Below are positions 1 through 9,995 of a DNA stretch of 64,000 nucleotides, piece by piece (the stretch's first letter is position 1; the number at the start of each line of letters is the position of its first letter). Both the position numbers and the translations under genes were made by a program. The notes under the pieces are model-generated. The model did no database searches. It saw nothing but the letters and a program-made list of their open reading frames with translations, and was not told where the DNA came from. The stretch lies in assembly GCF_010093595.1 (NCBI RefSeq), contig NW_022985437.1, positions 255,484 through 319,483 on the forward strand, read 5' to 3'. This DNA comes from Mytilinidion resinicola. Taxonomy: Eukaryota > Ascomycota > Dothideomycetes > Mytilinidiales > Mytilinidiaceae.

Positions 1-615
1 CAATCTCATCAAGTCAGCTCTGCATTTGTTTCTCTTATTACGACTAGCTAAAATATGAACGAAGCCATAGATCAGGTTAGGTTTCGTGGCCAGAGGAGCG
101 ACATCCCCGAGCTCTCGTCCTATCACGTCAAGATCTTTCTACCGAGGACCAAATCGCCGTCACAAGGACACGAGCGCGTATTGCATCTCACCTAAAATCA
201 GTAATCTGAACCTGGAGCTTTCGGGGTCAGAGTCTCCCCGAATTCCTAACACACCGCGAGGACATTGGGCTCATAATCTGCCCGAATTCCCAATGGACTG
301 TGAAGACTGCGGATTCCTCCCAATCGGTCATTAGCTACCGGAATGCATTTGAAGAGATTGTTCTCTTAGCATACATGTAGAATGCATCTAAGCATCTGCG
401 CAGTAATTGCGAGGAATCTAACTTGCCTCAAACATTCCGATGTAACGCTCCCTTATTGAATATACCAATAACCTGCCAGACTTCCCAGAACTAGCTAGCA
501 TTCCCACTTGATGTACGGAGTAGAGTTTCCAGACTGGTGGGAGAAGTTCGACCAATCACTTCGTGTCCAAACAGTGTTGTTTTGGTCTAATAGGAATGCG
601 AAAGTAAGATTCCAT
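1..615. other. Intergenic sequence at left edge
   Basis: No gene can be supported here. One 82-codon open frame (86-334, plus) has no recognisable domain, no signal peptide and no splice context, and reads as chance. The right end is the upstream region of the secreted-protein gene that starts at 761. Confidence 0.5.
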
Positions 616-622
616 TATAAAT
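616..622 (+). promoter_or_regulatory. Putative TATA box of the secreted-protein gene at 761
   Basis: TATAAAT lies about 140 bp before the ATG at 761, with a pyrimidine-rich leader in between (many TTTC/CTC steps at 650-760), the usual layout of a strongly expressed fungal promoter. Inferred from position and sequence only. Confidence 0.45.
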
Positions 623-760
623 CCTGTATCCAGATGTTACTCTTCTAACTTGGGGCTATTCCATCTTTCCTCACGCTCGTTTTCCGCAAAGTTTCATACT
701 TCATCCCACACTCGTTTTCCTCGTTTGTCGCTCTTTCAATCTCTTTCGCTTCTCTTAAAC

Positions 761-1612
761 ATGAAGCTCCTTCTCTCCGCGGCGATAGCCCTCCAGATTC
801 TACATTTCACGAGCGCCCAAGGCTTCCAGAACAATGGTCGCCCTCAGCCTGGGGAGCTGAGCTACCCATCCCCATCCCCTGAAGCAGAGGGCAAGAACGT
901 CAACATCAACAAAATCACCATTGCGATCGGGGACGATGACGATCCAAAGGGCAAACCCAAACACCCCCATTGGGATGGTGACAGCGACTGTGATCTACCA
1001 CCAAAGAAGGAGGATGACGATACGTGGGGGTCGCCACAGCAAGGGCTAGGTCCCCGCGACGAAGGGCTGGAAGCACGCAAACCATGTCCGAAGGAAGGAT
1101 GCGGCCACAAACACCACTCCAACTGGATCTGGCACTACAAGTCTAAGACGACATCGAAATCGACATCAACATCGACGTCGACATCAGTATCTTTCCCCGT
1201 CTATACCTGGAGTTTCACCACCAAGACTGGAGAAGAGACTGCGGCCCCAACTAGAGTGGCAGAACCACCTAGGGCGACCCTCTCGCCTCTCCAAACTTCA
1301 CAGCCTGCAGTCATCCCCCCTGCTGGGGGAGCAGGAACCTGCCCAGCGACTTGCGACCCCACCAGCGGCAAGAATTTCTGCGACGTCAGCACCTCGTGCA
1401 TTGGCATCTCCGGCAGCAAGTATCTGTGCGCTTGTGCTGCTGGATTCCGCGCTTCGGACACGTCTCCTACCGACTCTATAGTCCAGGTCCGGGTTGATGG
1501 CTTCCCCTGGGTACTTATCAAGCCAGGGCAAAAGTGCAGCCAGCTCTGCACCAAGCAGTCGGCGCCGGATTGGTGTGGGGAGGTCCCTGTGGACAACAAG
1601 TGTAAGGCGTAA
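761..1612 (+). CDS. Secreted protein with cysteine-rich C-terminal domain, unknown function
   Basis: Intronless, 283 aa. I chose the ATG at 761 rather than the longer open frame from 650 because it gives a clean signal peptide (MKLLLSAAIALQILHFTSAQ) straight after a pyrimidine-rich leader. The mature part begins with an acidic, Pro/Asp/Lys-rich stretch (about 20-110), then a Ser/Thr run of repeated TSTS units (about 128-150) suited to O-glycosylation, then a Pro/Thr linker. The last ~80 residues carry about 10 cysteines, including a CPATCDP start and a CACAAGF motif reminiscent of EGF-like or chitin-binding modules, but I cannot assign a family. Expected location is the cell wall or outside the cell. 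It could be effector-like, though 283 aa is long for a typical small effector. Confidence 0.7.
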   Translation: MKLLLSAAIALQILHFTSAQGFQNNGRPQPGELSYPSPSPEAEGKNVNINKITIAIGDDDDPKGKPKHPHWDGDSDCDLPPKKEDDDTWGSPQQGLGPRDEGLEARKPCPKEGCGHKHHSNWIWHYKSKTTSKSTSTSTSTSVSFPVYTWSFTTKTGEETAAPTRVAEPPRATLSPLQTSQPAVIPPAGGAGTCPATCDPTSGKNFCDVSTSCIGISGSKYLCACAAGFRASDTSPTDSIVQVRVDGFPWVLIKPGQKCSQLCTKQSAPDWCGEVPVDNKCKA

Positions 1613-2226
1613 GATTGGAATGGACTATGGACTAATATCTGAAAAGGCGATCATGTATCAGTGGTTTACCAGGGTCTCAGAATGAAGTATTACTATCTGA
1701 TGTTCTGTATTTCATACGTGTGTTTTTGCTGTGATGTTTTGCCAAACCGCCTTTCTGGCGACGAGAGTTGGTGTTGTTGTATTGATAGGTGCAATTTTTT
1801 TGAGTAATTTATAATCTAGTCTCTTGAATTGGCTTGTTCAAAGTTCATTACCAATCGCATCACAAATTAGTGACGATTGAGGGCAAAGCCTACGATTTGA
1901 CTTAAACTTTGAAAACAACAGCTATATATGATTACGTCATCGTTGTTCGTGGGGCCCGGGAATAAAAAGTACTAAGTAGCGCTGACGGTTATAATAGGGC
2001 GGTTGGCCCGAAATATTCTCCACTTTCTCTCCCACTTTCTCTCCACTTCTGTGGGAGAGGACCGATGCCGCACCTTCTGAGTTCCCCAGGTATTTCATTT
2101 TTGATACCCTTCAAATACATGATCTTGATTCCGTGTTACAGCAATCTTTTGTAAATTCCTAATCTCTTAAACGCTTCCTTAGGTTTTTCAATGACTTAGT
2201 CAGAGTGGGTGAAAGATCTATTCGTG
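1613..2226. other. Intergenic region between secreted protein and MFS transporter
   Basis: AT-rich 3' flank of the secreted-protein gene followed by the upstream region of the transporter. The CT-rich stretch near 2020-2055 contains a short duplicated motif (tctcccactt / tctccacttc). No coding signal seen. Confidence 0.5.
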
Positions 2227-3684
2227 ATGGGCAAAGATACAGAAAACTACGCACCGTCCCCTACGGACGAAGTTATCGTTAATCCGGATTCCGCACTCGA
2301 AGACTGTTCGCCAGAACCCACGGACACAATTCCTGAGGGAGGGTATGGTTGGGTCATCGTTGCTTGCGTCGTATGGGCTCCCCTAACCCAGCTTTCATCT
2401 ATCTCTAAGAGATTTTCTAATAAAACGTTTAGTTCGCTATCAACGGCTTCACTTGGGGCGTAGTAGCTTCGTACGGTGTCTTCCTTGCTTACTATCTTTC
2501 TCACGATGTCTTTCATGGAGCCACTGCACTCGACTATGCCTTCATCGGCGGATTGAATTTCGGGATCTCTCTATTCATAGCATCTCCTGTTACGTATCTC
2601 ACACGGATTCTTGGAACTCACATCCCAATGCTCATTGGAATTGTGCTCCAGACCGGCGGATTCATTGCTGCATCATTTGCAAAGAAAATCTGGCACCTAT
2701 ATATAAGTCAGGGCCTTCTCGTCGGACTCGGAGTTGGGTTCATTTTCATACCAAGTGTGGGTGTCACCTCCCAATGGTTCGAAAAGAAGAGAAGCCTTGC
2801 CAATTCAATCACCAGTGCTGGGTCCGGGGTTGGCGGAATAATCGTCGCATTCGCGACACTGCCCATGATCGAGAACATCTCCCTTGGCTGGGCTCTGCGC
2901 ATCATCGGAATCATAAGCGGTACGGTAAACGTGATTGCCACTTGTCTAATTCGCAACCGAAATAAGGTTATCAAGCCGGCCATGCATCCGTTCGACCTCA
3001 AACTCCTTCACCAGGGAAACGTTATCATTTTACTGTCCTGGGCTTTCTTTAGCATGCTTGGATATATCATAATCATCTACTCTCTATCGGATTTCGCTCG
3101 CTCTATCGGTTTGCCATCTTCCCAAGCATCGATGATCACGGGCTTCCTCAATCTAGGGACTGCTGTAGGGAGACCGTGCATAGGCGTTCTCAGTGACCGC
3201 TACGGGCGGATCAAGGTGGCTGGTCTGACGACCTTCATCTGCTTTCTATCAATCTTCATGGTCTGGGTCCCCGCAAACTCGTATGGAATCACCGTGTTCT
3301 TCGCATTGTTGAGTGGAGCTATAGTCGGAGTGTTTTGGATGGTAATCAGCGTTCCAAATGACGATTTCAGAGTGTTATAGCTAACAGCTTCACAGACTAT
3401 CAGCCCCCTATGCGCGGAAGTGGCGGGACTCACAGAGCTGCCGTCTATGCTCTCTTTGGCTTGGGCTTCCGTTGTCCTACCGACTACTTGTAAGCCCCTC
3501 CCCATTCTAGAGATCCGATCGTACTAATAGGAGGTCAGTTGCGGAGGTCATTGGCCTGAAGCTTCGCCGCCCATATGCGAATCGACCTTACTTGTATCCT
3601 CAGATATTTGCGGGTATCTCATACTTAGCTGCGACTGCCCTTATGCTTGCGCTATGGCTGAGGCATCGTCGAAGAAAGCCATAA
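2227..3684 (+). CDS. MFS transporter, monocarboxylate (MCT/Mch-like) family
   Basis: Four exons (2227-2370, 2433-3341, 3396-3489, 3539-3684) give 430 aa. The N-terminus has the family signature PEGGYGWVIV just before TM1, followed after intron 1 by FAINGFTWGVVASYGVF. About 12 membrane segments are visible, with a central loop near residue 200, and the MFS loop motif GVLSDRYGR in the second half. The ATG at 2227 is used because the region before the signature is a normal cytosolic tail; an upstream GTG-initiated frame is not credible in a eukaryote. Family members move monocarboxylates, riboflavin or related small acids by facilitated transport or proton symport at the plasma membrane or vacuole; the substrate cannot be read here. 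The C-terminus ends in a basic RHRRRKP tail. Confidence 0.85.
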
Positions 3685-3854
3685 GGACGCAGTGGAAATA
3701 GGGCTACCTTTTGACTGACCGAAGACATGCTGGCTGGGGTGCTGCTTACAGTGGTGTCACATGAGCAAGAGTGAAGCCTGAGCAGTATGATGTCTGTGTA
3801 TCCAAACGTATGACTTAGTACTGTAGGTCAACACGGCTCTAGCCTTGCTCACTC

Positions 3855-5046
3855 AATACCACTGTGAGGAGTAGCCCAGTTAGCAGCTAGTTGGCCAGTC
3901 CAAAGACAACCTAATATCTGCTGCATTGATCTTTACACCTAGAGTGTTCAAAAACCCTAGAGGCACCCCAAACAGCGGCATCAATAGTACTCAACTTTGT
4001 ATTCTAAGCACTGAGTACTAGGCCATACGTTTTGGGGACTCGGATATAGCATGGCTGGGGCTTCGCTCTTGCTGGTACGGGTGCGAGAGGCTTCTGGACG
4101 GCGACAGGAGTGCAAGGATCAAAGCATGGAGTGTTCCAAATGGAGCCTGGTGGGAAGGAAGAGTCTGAACCCAACGAGAACCGACTCGAAGTAGCTACTG
4201 GAGTTGCTGGAGGAGCAGGTTTTGCTACCGCGCCTTCGCCTGCTGGGGGCGCTGATCCGGCTCTGGAGTACCTCAGGGCTAGTACGGGAGTGTTAGCAGC
4301 AAAGCGAGGTGTGTCCCAAATAGAGCCTGATAGGAATTTGCTTGTAGAGGCTGGAGCTGCTATAGGCGTAGAATTGACTATCGCGCTCTGGTCTGCTGGG
4401 GGCGCTGATCCGGCTCTAGAGTGCCTTAAGGCTGGTACGGGAGTGTTAGCAGCAAAGCGAGATGTGTCCCAAATAGAGCCTGATGGGAATTCACTCGGCG
4501 TAGGAGCTGGAGCTGTAAGAGGCGTCCATTTGACTGTTGCCCCCTGGTTTGCTCTCTAAACACCACTGTGAGTAGCCCAGCTAGCAGGTAGCTGGACAGT
4601 TAAGGGGTAGTCTAATTTCCACTACATCAACTTTGACATTATAGTCGAAGTTTCAAAAGCCTATAGGGGTACCTCAAACAGTGGCAAAAGGATGTATACA
4701 GACCCTTGGCAAGGCACTATGATGTGGGCGAGTGAGATACGGAGGTTGAATATCAGGTCGTAGGTTTAGCACCCACGAATATGCCATTTCTCGGGCGACA
4801 ATATTGCTCGCTCGATGCCACTGTAAGAAGTATCCCAGCTGGCAGCTAGCCAGCCATTCAAAAGGCAGCCTCGTTTCCAATGTACAAACCTTTACATCCC
4901 GTTTTCAAGTTTAAAGCCTATAGGGGTACCCCAAGCGGTGGTAAAACGCGGTCAGTCACAAGGTAGATCAATCTCGACTGCACGAACCTTGACATTCCGT
5001 TTGAATCCTTAAGAGTCTATAGGGGCACCCCAGACAGTGGCAAACA
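3855..5046 (+). repeat. Left cluster of a degenerate ~130-bp dispersed repeat
   Basis: At least four diverged plus-oriented copies: about 3855-3982, 4560-4689, 4817-4945 and a shorter one at 4950-5046. Shared landmarks in order are a start like accactgtnagnag, a middle like tttacatc/tttgacatt, then cctataggggtaccnca and an end like agncagtggcaaa. The copies differ at many sites and carry no coding capacity. The same family recurs to the right of the 5515-7662 gene in both orientations. It is most simply the remnant of a short non-autonomous element or of a locally amplified sequence; terminal repeats and target duplications are not evident. Confidence 0.6.
4076..4557 (-). pseudogene. Inverted, degenerate partial copy of the 5' repeat region of the 5515-7662 gene
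   Basis: Read on the minus strand, this segment is clearly homologous to about 5750-6057 of the downstream plus-strand gene: it has three copies of the PPADQ/PPAGE unit, the FPSGSIW-like segment and the unique tail encoding TPVAV-KPLAPV. The best anchor is about 4078-4113, nearly the exact reverse complement of about 6020-6056. Repeat-unit spacing is about 153 bp, close to the 156 bp of the parent. It holds one more unit than the matching part of the parent, and it lacks the start codon and the whole conserved two-domain body, so it is a fragment and not a gene. The plus-strand frame 4110-4559 is only its antisense shadow. A 130-bp repeat copy begins immediately at its right end. Confidence 0.8.
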
Positions 5047-5514
5047 TATGTGCCCCAGGCTTTTCGCAAGGCACTGCAAAGGGTAAGGAGCAACTTAGAC
5101 CACCTCGTCGAGTCGTCATAGTTCTGTGTACACGCGTTTGCCGCTGTGTGGAGTTCTTCCATCTATTTTCAACAACCTGAGCTAGCAATATTCTGATCGT
5201 TTTGACTGACCTGTCGCCTGTCCAGGGCACCTCAGACCGCGTCGTCTGCTACTAGTGAAGGACAGTAAATCACACCCCGATCGAAGTCCTTTGAGCTGGT
5301 GAAGGCCTTCTCATAGAGCGCGCTTAGTGTACACGCGCTTCTATCGAGATTTAGAGTCAGTGCTTCACGCCGTTGCCCAGGTGACTTCTGTGGTTGAAGT
5401 TCGGTCAATGAGGACAGTCCTTCAACAATCTCATCACGCCCGTCGCCCGAACCTCACCTTCACAACAACAACAACCCCTTCACACACTCATCTACCACTA
5501 CTTCAACCTCCACA

Positions 5515-7662
5515 ATGTCTTCCAATCGCGAATCAGACATGTCTCACCTTGCTGCTGGCACTCCTGTCGCCAGCCCGCGCACCCCAGGGGGACTCCAGGT
5601 TCCTGGACGTCCGCCATTCCGCCTACCAACGCCGCAAGGCTATCCGCCTGGATGGAACTCGCCTTTCCCCCAAGGCTCTGCTTGGGACACCCCACGCTTT
5701 GATATTGGCACTCCGGCACCAGGCCTGAGGGCCTCCAGAGGTGGATCAGCCCCCCCAGCAGACCAGGGCGCGACAGTCAACTTCACTCCTCTCGCAGCTC
5801 CAGCCTCTACGCCGAGCGAATTCCCATCAGGCTCTGTTTGGAACACTCCACGCTTTGATATTGGCACTCCGGCACCAGGCCTGAGGGCCTCCAGAGGTGG
5901 ATCAGCACCCCCAGCAGACCAGGGCGTGTCAGTCAACTTCACGCCTCTCGCAGCTCCAGCCTCTACGCCGAGCGGATTTCCGTCAGGCTCTATTTGGGAC
6001 ACACTACGCTTTGAGGCTGACACTCCTGTCGCCGTCCGGAAGCCCCTCGCACCCGTAGTAGCACCCCCAAAGACTGTAAGGCGCACCGCTGGTCTGAGAG
6101 CTCGCCAGGACTCCACTCCCTTCGTGAAGAGAAAGGGACTCCGCAGCAGCGCGATCATGTCTTTCGCACCTAACGGCATTTACATGCTAGACCTACCTGG
6201 ATTCGCTTCTAAGCATCCTTCCTTGACCACTCCCCAAGTCGATCGAATCACCTTTCACATCTCCGAGAATGGCGCCATCTACTGGGGCGCTCTCACCGCT
6301 GACGACGGCACTGTCGAAGTCTCCTTGATGATCCAGCGTCTCCCAATTGAGAAACGCCCGACCTTCAGCTTCACATGGTGCGGCCAACGTGAGAACTCCC
6401 GAGCTCTCATCGGACCTACCTGCACCGGAGTCTTTCACTTCGAAGGCGAGAACACCATCGTGGGACATTTCAAGTCGCTCTACGATTTCCGCACTGAATT
6501 TATCGGCCACCGCAACAAAACCAACATCATCGCTCCTCTTGCTGCTGCAAAGATTAAAGAACATTGGACAGCTTGCCATGAACGTCTCGCCAGCATTACG
6601 AATATTGAAGAAAAGTACGCGAAAGAACAGACTGAAGATGAATTACTCGCCTCATTCGTCGCCGGCGACAGCTTCATCGAGCACGTTGACCTCGACTGGG
6701 CAGAGAAACTCCCCATGCTCCAACAGACTCGCTCCTATTACCTTTCCACCTCTCACAACATCAACAAGCTCAAGTTCGACTCCATCCAGCCCCAACACCT
6801 TGCCCTTGAAGATCTCACACTCTGCCGAGACGAAGACGGAACAATGTGGGGCTCGTTCAAGATCCAGAACACGAAAGGCGTCCTACGATTCGACCAATTC
6901 GCATACCCGCTTGAACCCAGACTGCCCCCGACATATCAATTCGAGTGGTACGGCATCGAGACTGTTGGCGACATCCAAACCGCATCGCAGCGCTCCGTAC
7001 GTCGTGGAACCGGCTTCATAACCTTCGAGAACTTCTGCGAATCTACGATCCACGGCCGCTTCAATCCTCCAGAGGGCGCCAACCTAGACTCGTTCTCTTC
7101 GTCCGGTGGCCTGGCGGACGCCGGCTTCTGGAACGCTTCGTGGCAGCAACCGTACGACTATTACGGCTATGTCAACGACGCGAAATCAGACCTACTTGAC
7201 GATCAATCGGCCGGACGTCGCATTTCACGCTCAATCCCGTCGATGAAGGGGGAGTGGGCCGAGATTCGGGCCCTGTGGGGGGTGGGTGCTGGGGAGGTAG
7301 ATGGGGGTGCGGAGTCCCCTTGGGGTCTTCGCACCCTCAGAACTGGAGAGACGTTGCCGGAGGGCGCGTTTGGGACGGCGGCGGCGGAGGCTTTGATCGC
7401 CTCGTGGACGTACGAGGAGGATTCCGAGGGGGGGAAGGAATCTTCCTCGTCCGTCCACGGGGCGGCGAGCAAGAAGAGGTCGCGGGAGGAGGAGGAGGGG
7501 GAGGCAGAGGGGGAAGAGGAGGGTAGTTCCGGGGGAAAGAAGAAGAAGAAGAAGAAGCAGAATCATGTCCGCTTTGCGGACGTAGAGGGGGGCGAGCCGG
7601 CCACAACTACTCGAAAGAGTGGCAGGAAGAGGACCCCAACTACCCGATATACGGGTAAGTGA
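5515..7662 (+). CDS. Uncharacterised 715-aa protein: N-terminal 52-aa repeats, duplicated domain, basic/acidic tail
   Basis: Single exon. Residues 1-50 are Pro/Gly-rich. Residues 51-102 and 103-154 are two almost identical 52-aa repeats, with a third partial copy at 155-172. The body (about 215-540) holds two diverged copies of one ~110-aa module: each has a G-x-I/M-Y/W-W-G-x-hydrophobic strand, a later P-T-F/Y-x-F-x-W-x-G strand, and a closing F-E-...-I-x-G-x-F strand. The tail (about 630-715) is Glu/Lys/Arg-rich with a seven-lysine run and KRSR, which suggests a nuclear protein. There is no signal peptide or membrane segment, and I recognise no named family. The gene sits inside a repeat field and has an inverted partial copy about 1 kb upstream. 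Start chosen at the first ATG, after an acaacaaca-rich leader. Confidence 0.75.
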   Translation: MSSNRESDMSHLAAGTPVASPRTPGGLQVPGRPPFRLPTPQGYPPGWNSPFPQGSAWDTPRFDIGTPAPGLRASRGGSAPPADQGATVNFTPLAAPASTPSEFPSGSVWNTPRFDIGTPAPGLRASRGGSAPPADQGVSVNFTPLAAPASTPSGFPSGSIWDTLRFEADTPVAVRKPLAPVVAPPKTVRRTAGLRARQDSTPFVKRKGLRSSAIMSFAPNGIYMLDLPGFASKHPSLTTPQVDRITFHISENGAIYWGALTADDGTVEVSLMIQRLPIEKRPTFSFTWCGQRENSRALIGPTCTGVFHFEGENTIVGHFKSLYDFRTEFIGHRNKTNIIAPLAAAKIKEHWTACHERLASITNIEEKYAKEQTEDELLASFVAGDSFIEHVDLDWAEKLPMLQQTRSYYLSTSHNINKLKFDSIQPQHLALEDLTLCRDEDGTMWGSFKIQNTKGVLRFDQFAYPLEPRLPPTYQFEWYGIETVGDIQTASQRSVRRGTGFITFENFCESTIHGRFNPPEGANLDSFSSSGGLADAGFWNASWQQPYDYYGYVNDAKSDLLDDQSAGRRISRSIPSMKGEWAEIRALWGVGAGEVDGGAESPWGLRTLRTGETLPEGAFGTAAAEALIASWTYEEDSEGGKESSSSVHGAASKKRSREEEEGEAEGEEEGSSGGKKKKKKKQNHVRFADVEGGEPATTTRKSGRKRTPTTRYTGK
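5665..6030 (+). repeat. Intragenic 156-bp tandem repeat (2.3 copies, in frame)
   Basis: Units start at about 5665, 5821 and 5977 (the last partial). More than 50 bp is identical between the first two units (for example from tttgatattggcactccggc onward), far closer than the units of the inverted copy at 4076-4557. This points to recent duplication or gene conversion. The period is a multiple of three, so copy number can change without breaking the frame. Confidence 0.85.
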
Positions 7663-7919
7663 GGAGAGAGCGGGGCCTGTGCGTGGAGAAATGGCAGTAG
7701 TTTGTACGATAGCATCCTGAAAGTTGAACTTGAAATGATAGACTAATTTCTGAATCTTGTGAACCTTCACGTGACTTGGATGTACTGAAAGTGCTTCTTG
7801 AATTAGAACTTACTGATGAGCGTTCTGGGCACCTGTTGATGGAATCGAAGGACTTCAGCCCTTTATGGTACTTTCCAATTCTACAGCAAAGTTGGCTCAA
7901 TTCAAGGCCTTAAATAGAG
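7663..7919. other. 3' flank of the 715-aa protein gene
   Basis: AT-richer sequence directly after the stop codon with no coding signal. It leads into the 171-bp repeat array. Confidence 0.4.
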
Positions 7920-8590
7920 CGTCTCGGCGTGAGGGTCCAATATCAACCCTAGGGAATTGGTATACCTGAAGTGGTTAGCGCCGTCTGTCTAGCCTTGAAG
8001 TGTTCTTATTCTAGTAGCCGAATGTCAAGTTCTCCTGAGGTTGAAACTGAGCAACGAAAATAGACTTCCAATTTGCGTTCACCCTGGCCGTGCAATTGGA
8101 GCACGTCTAAGATTGACTATGAGGAACTAACCCATTGCCGAGTGGCTAACGCTGTCTGTATAGCCCTAACCTACTTTTGATTTCCCGGATGGATGTAAAT
8201 ATTTACAGAGGCAAAATTGGAGCAAAGGCAACGAAATTTCAATCTACATGTAGCCTGGCTGTGCAATTGGAGCACGTTCAAAATCAACTCCGAGGATTCA
8301 ACCCATTGCTGAGTGGCTGACGCTGTCTGCCTCGCCCCAGACCTCTATGAAATTTCCAGACGGATGTAAAGGTTCATAGAGGCCAAATCGGAGCAGGGAC
8401 AACGAGCTTCCAATTTGTATCCACGCTGACTATGCTATTAGAGCGCATCTAAAATTGAATCCGAGGAATTAACGCATTGCCGAGCGCCTAACGCCGTCTG
8501 ACTAGCCCCAGACCACTATGAATTTCTCAGACGGATGTCAAGGTTCATAGAGGCTAAATTGAAGCAGCAGAAATGAAACTTAGATATGCG
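7920..8590 (-). repeat. Tandem array, ~171-bp period, about four units
   Basis: The motif tgcaattggagcacg recurs at 8091 and 8262, with a decayed form at 8433, giving exact 171-bp steps. The companion motif gtggctaacgctgtctg at 8142 has its counterpart at 7971, also 171 bp away, which adds a fourth unit starting near 7920. Each unit contains gatgtnaangttcatagagg; reverse-complemented, this matches the tttgacatc...ctatagggg core of the ~130-bp dispersed repeats at 3.9-5.0 and 8.7-9.0 kb. The array is therefore the same family in opposite orientation, tandemly expanded. A further unit lies at about 9080-9245. No open frame runs through it. Confidence 0.7.
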
Positions 8591-8656
8591 CTTACAACTA
8601 GGCCACGAGTTTGGGTACACGGATATACCGCTGCTTGAGGGCGGCTTTTGCATGCG

Positions 8657-9670
8657 AGGTACCGCTGTCAGGAGCAGCCCCGTTGCCAGGGGGTTGGTCA
8701 GTTAAGAGGCTGGTCAAACTCCACGGCGTGGAATTTGACATCGTGTTCGCGGTTTGAAAAGGCCATGAAGGCGCCCTAGGTAGTGGCAAACGGACTTGTC
8801 TCTTCCATTTTCTTCAGTGCTGATACCCGACCGCTTCGATACACGTTCTCCTCGGAGCCCTAGATATAACGCTGCTAGCGCTTCCATCTTGCTTCCTCGG
8901 TACCACTGTCAGGAGCACTCCCGTTGGCAGGAGGTCGGTCAGTCAAGAGGCTGCTTAATCTCCCCTGTATGAAATTTGACATCGCGTTCAGATTCTTGAG
9001 GTACCATGGGGGTACCTCAAGCAGTGGCAAGCAGGTGTGACAAGACATATGGCTTGGCACTGTATACTGAAGATGCGATTGGAGTACATCCAATATCAGC
9101 TCCAAGGAAGAAGAAAGTTCCAAAGTGGCTGACGGTGTCTGTCTTGCCCTGAAGTAGCATAAAATTTCAAGACGGATGTCAAGATTCATGGAGGCTGTAT
9201 CAAAGCAGCTGAAACGCGCTTCCCATTTCTGCCTATGCAATTGGAGCATGTCCAGACTCAGAGCTTCCCGCTATCACTAGTGCAACTGCTCATGAGGCTT
9301 TGTGGACACCTTGGCGTGATGCTCAATTTGGGCACTGGAAACACTTTCCGCTTGGCTGTAAATTGAATTTGCTTCGGAGAGTTCCGCGGTATGTAGCATG
9401 ACAGCGTCTGAGCTCCTCCAAAGTGCGTTTGGCGCTATCCCTTGCACGCGAAAGCAGAGCCGATTTACATTGTTGAGTATGGTCGGTAAGTGAGGAAGCC
9501 AATATCAGGCGCTAGGAATGTTAGCTCTCTGATTTAGCTGCTGTCGTGCTCCCTACTGTGCGACATCAGCAGTAACTAGCCCCAAACCTAGACACACGTA
9601 AATCCCACTGCTCAGACTCCACTCTTGCTTGCTTGATACCACTGTAAGGAGAGCCCCAGCTCTATCGGAC
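8657..9670 (+). repeat. Right cluster of the ~130-bp dispersed repeat
   Basis: Plus-oriented copies at about 8657-8790 and 8897-9037 share accnctgtcaggagca, tttgacatcg and ...agtggcaa with the left cluster. A 5' stub lies near 9640-9670 (accactgtaaggag). A minus-oriented 171-bp-type unit sits between them at about 9080-9245. With the left cluster, these bracket the 715-aa gene on both sides. The remaining ~300 bp to 9872 holds nothing I recognise. Confidence 0.6.
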
Positions 9671-9872
9671 TTCCGCGCAGATATCTTGGCGTTACTTATG
9701 CAGATTCGCAAATAGGCAAGGTGAACATACTTGGTGGAGGAGCTCGCATGGACTGACACTCTGCAGTGCAATGTCTTCTCCGGGCTCATGGGACCAATTG
9801 GTTCATTTGTTTATCAAGAATACATACCTTCCTTGCCATATTCTAAATGTCAACATTATAGAGTCGCGGTTT

Positions 9873-9880
9873 TATAAATA
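9873..9880 (+). promoter_or_regulatory. Putative TATA box of the secreted-protein locus at 9996
   Basis: TATAAATA lies 116 bp before the ATG at 9996, followed by a pyrimidine-rich leader. Spacing and sequence resemble the box in front of the secreted-protein gene at 761. Confidence 0.5.
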
Positions 9881-9995
9881 AGTAGAATACTGACAATGAT
9901 TGAGATCCAGTGAGACATTCCCTGACGCTCTTTTCGTCTCTCCCCTATCCCACCTTCTCTCTATCTCATTCGTTTTACTGAGTGTCTTGAACACC

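Noticed and set aside
4110..4559. 149-codon plus-strand ORF with internal repeats
   Set aside because: It is the antisense reading of the inverted copy of the 715-aa gene's repeats; the homologous sense strand is minus.
5640..6179. 179-codon minus-strand ORF with repeats
   Set aside because: Antisense shadow of the 52-aa repeats of the 715-aa gene.
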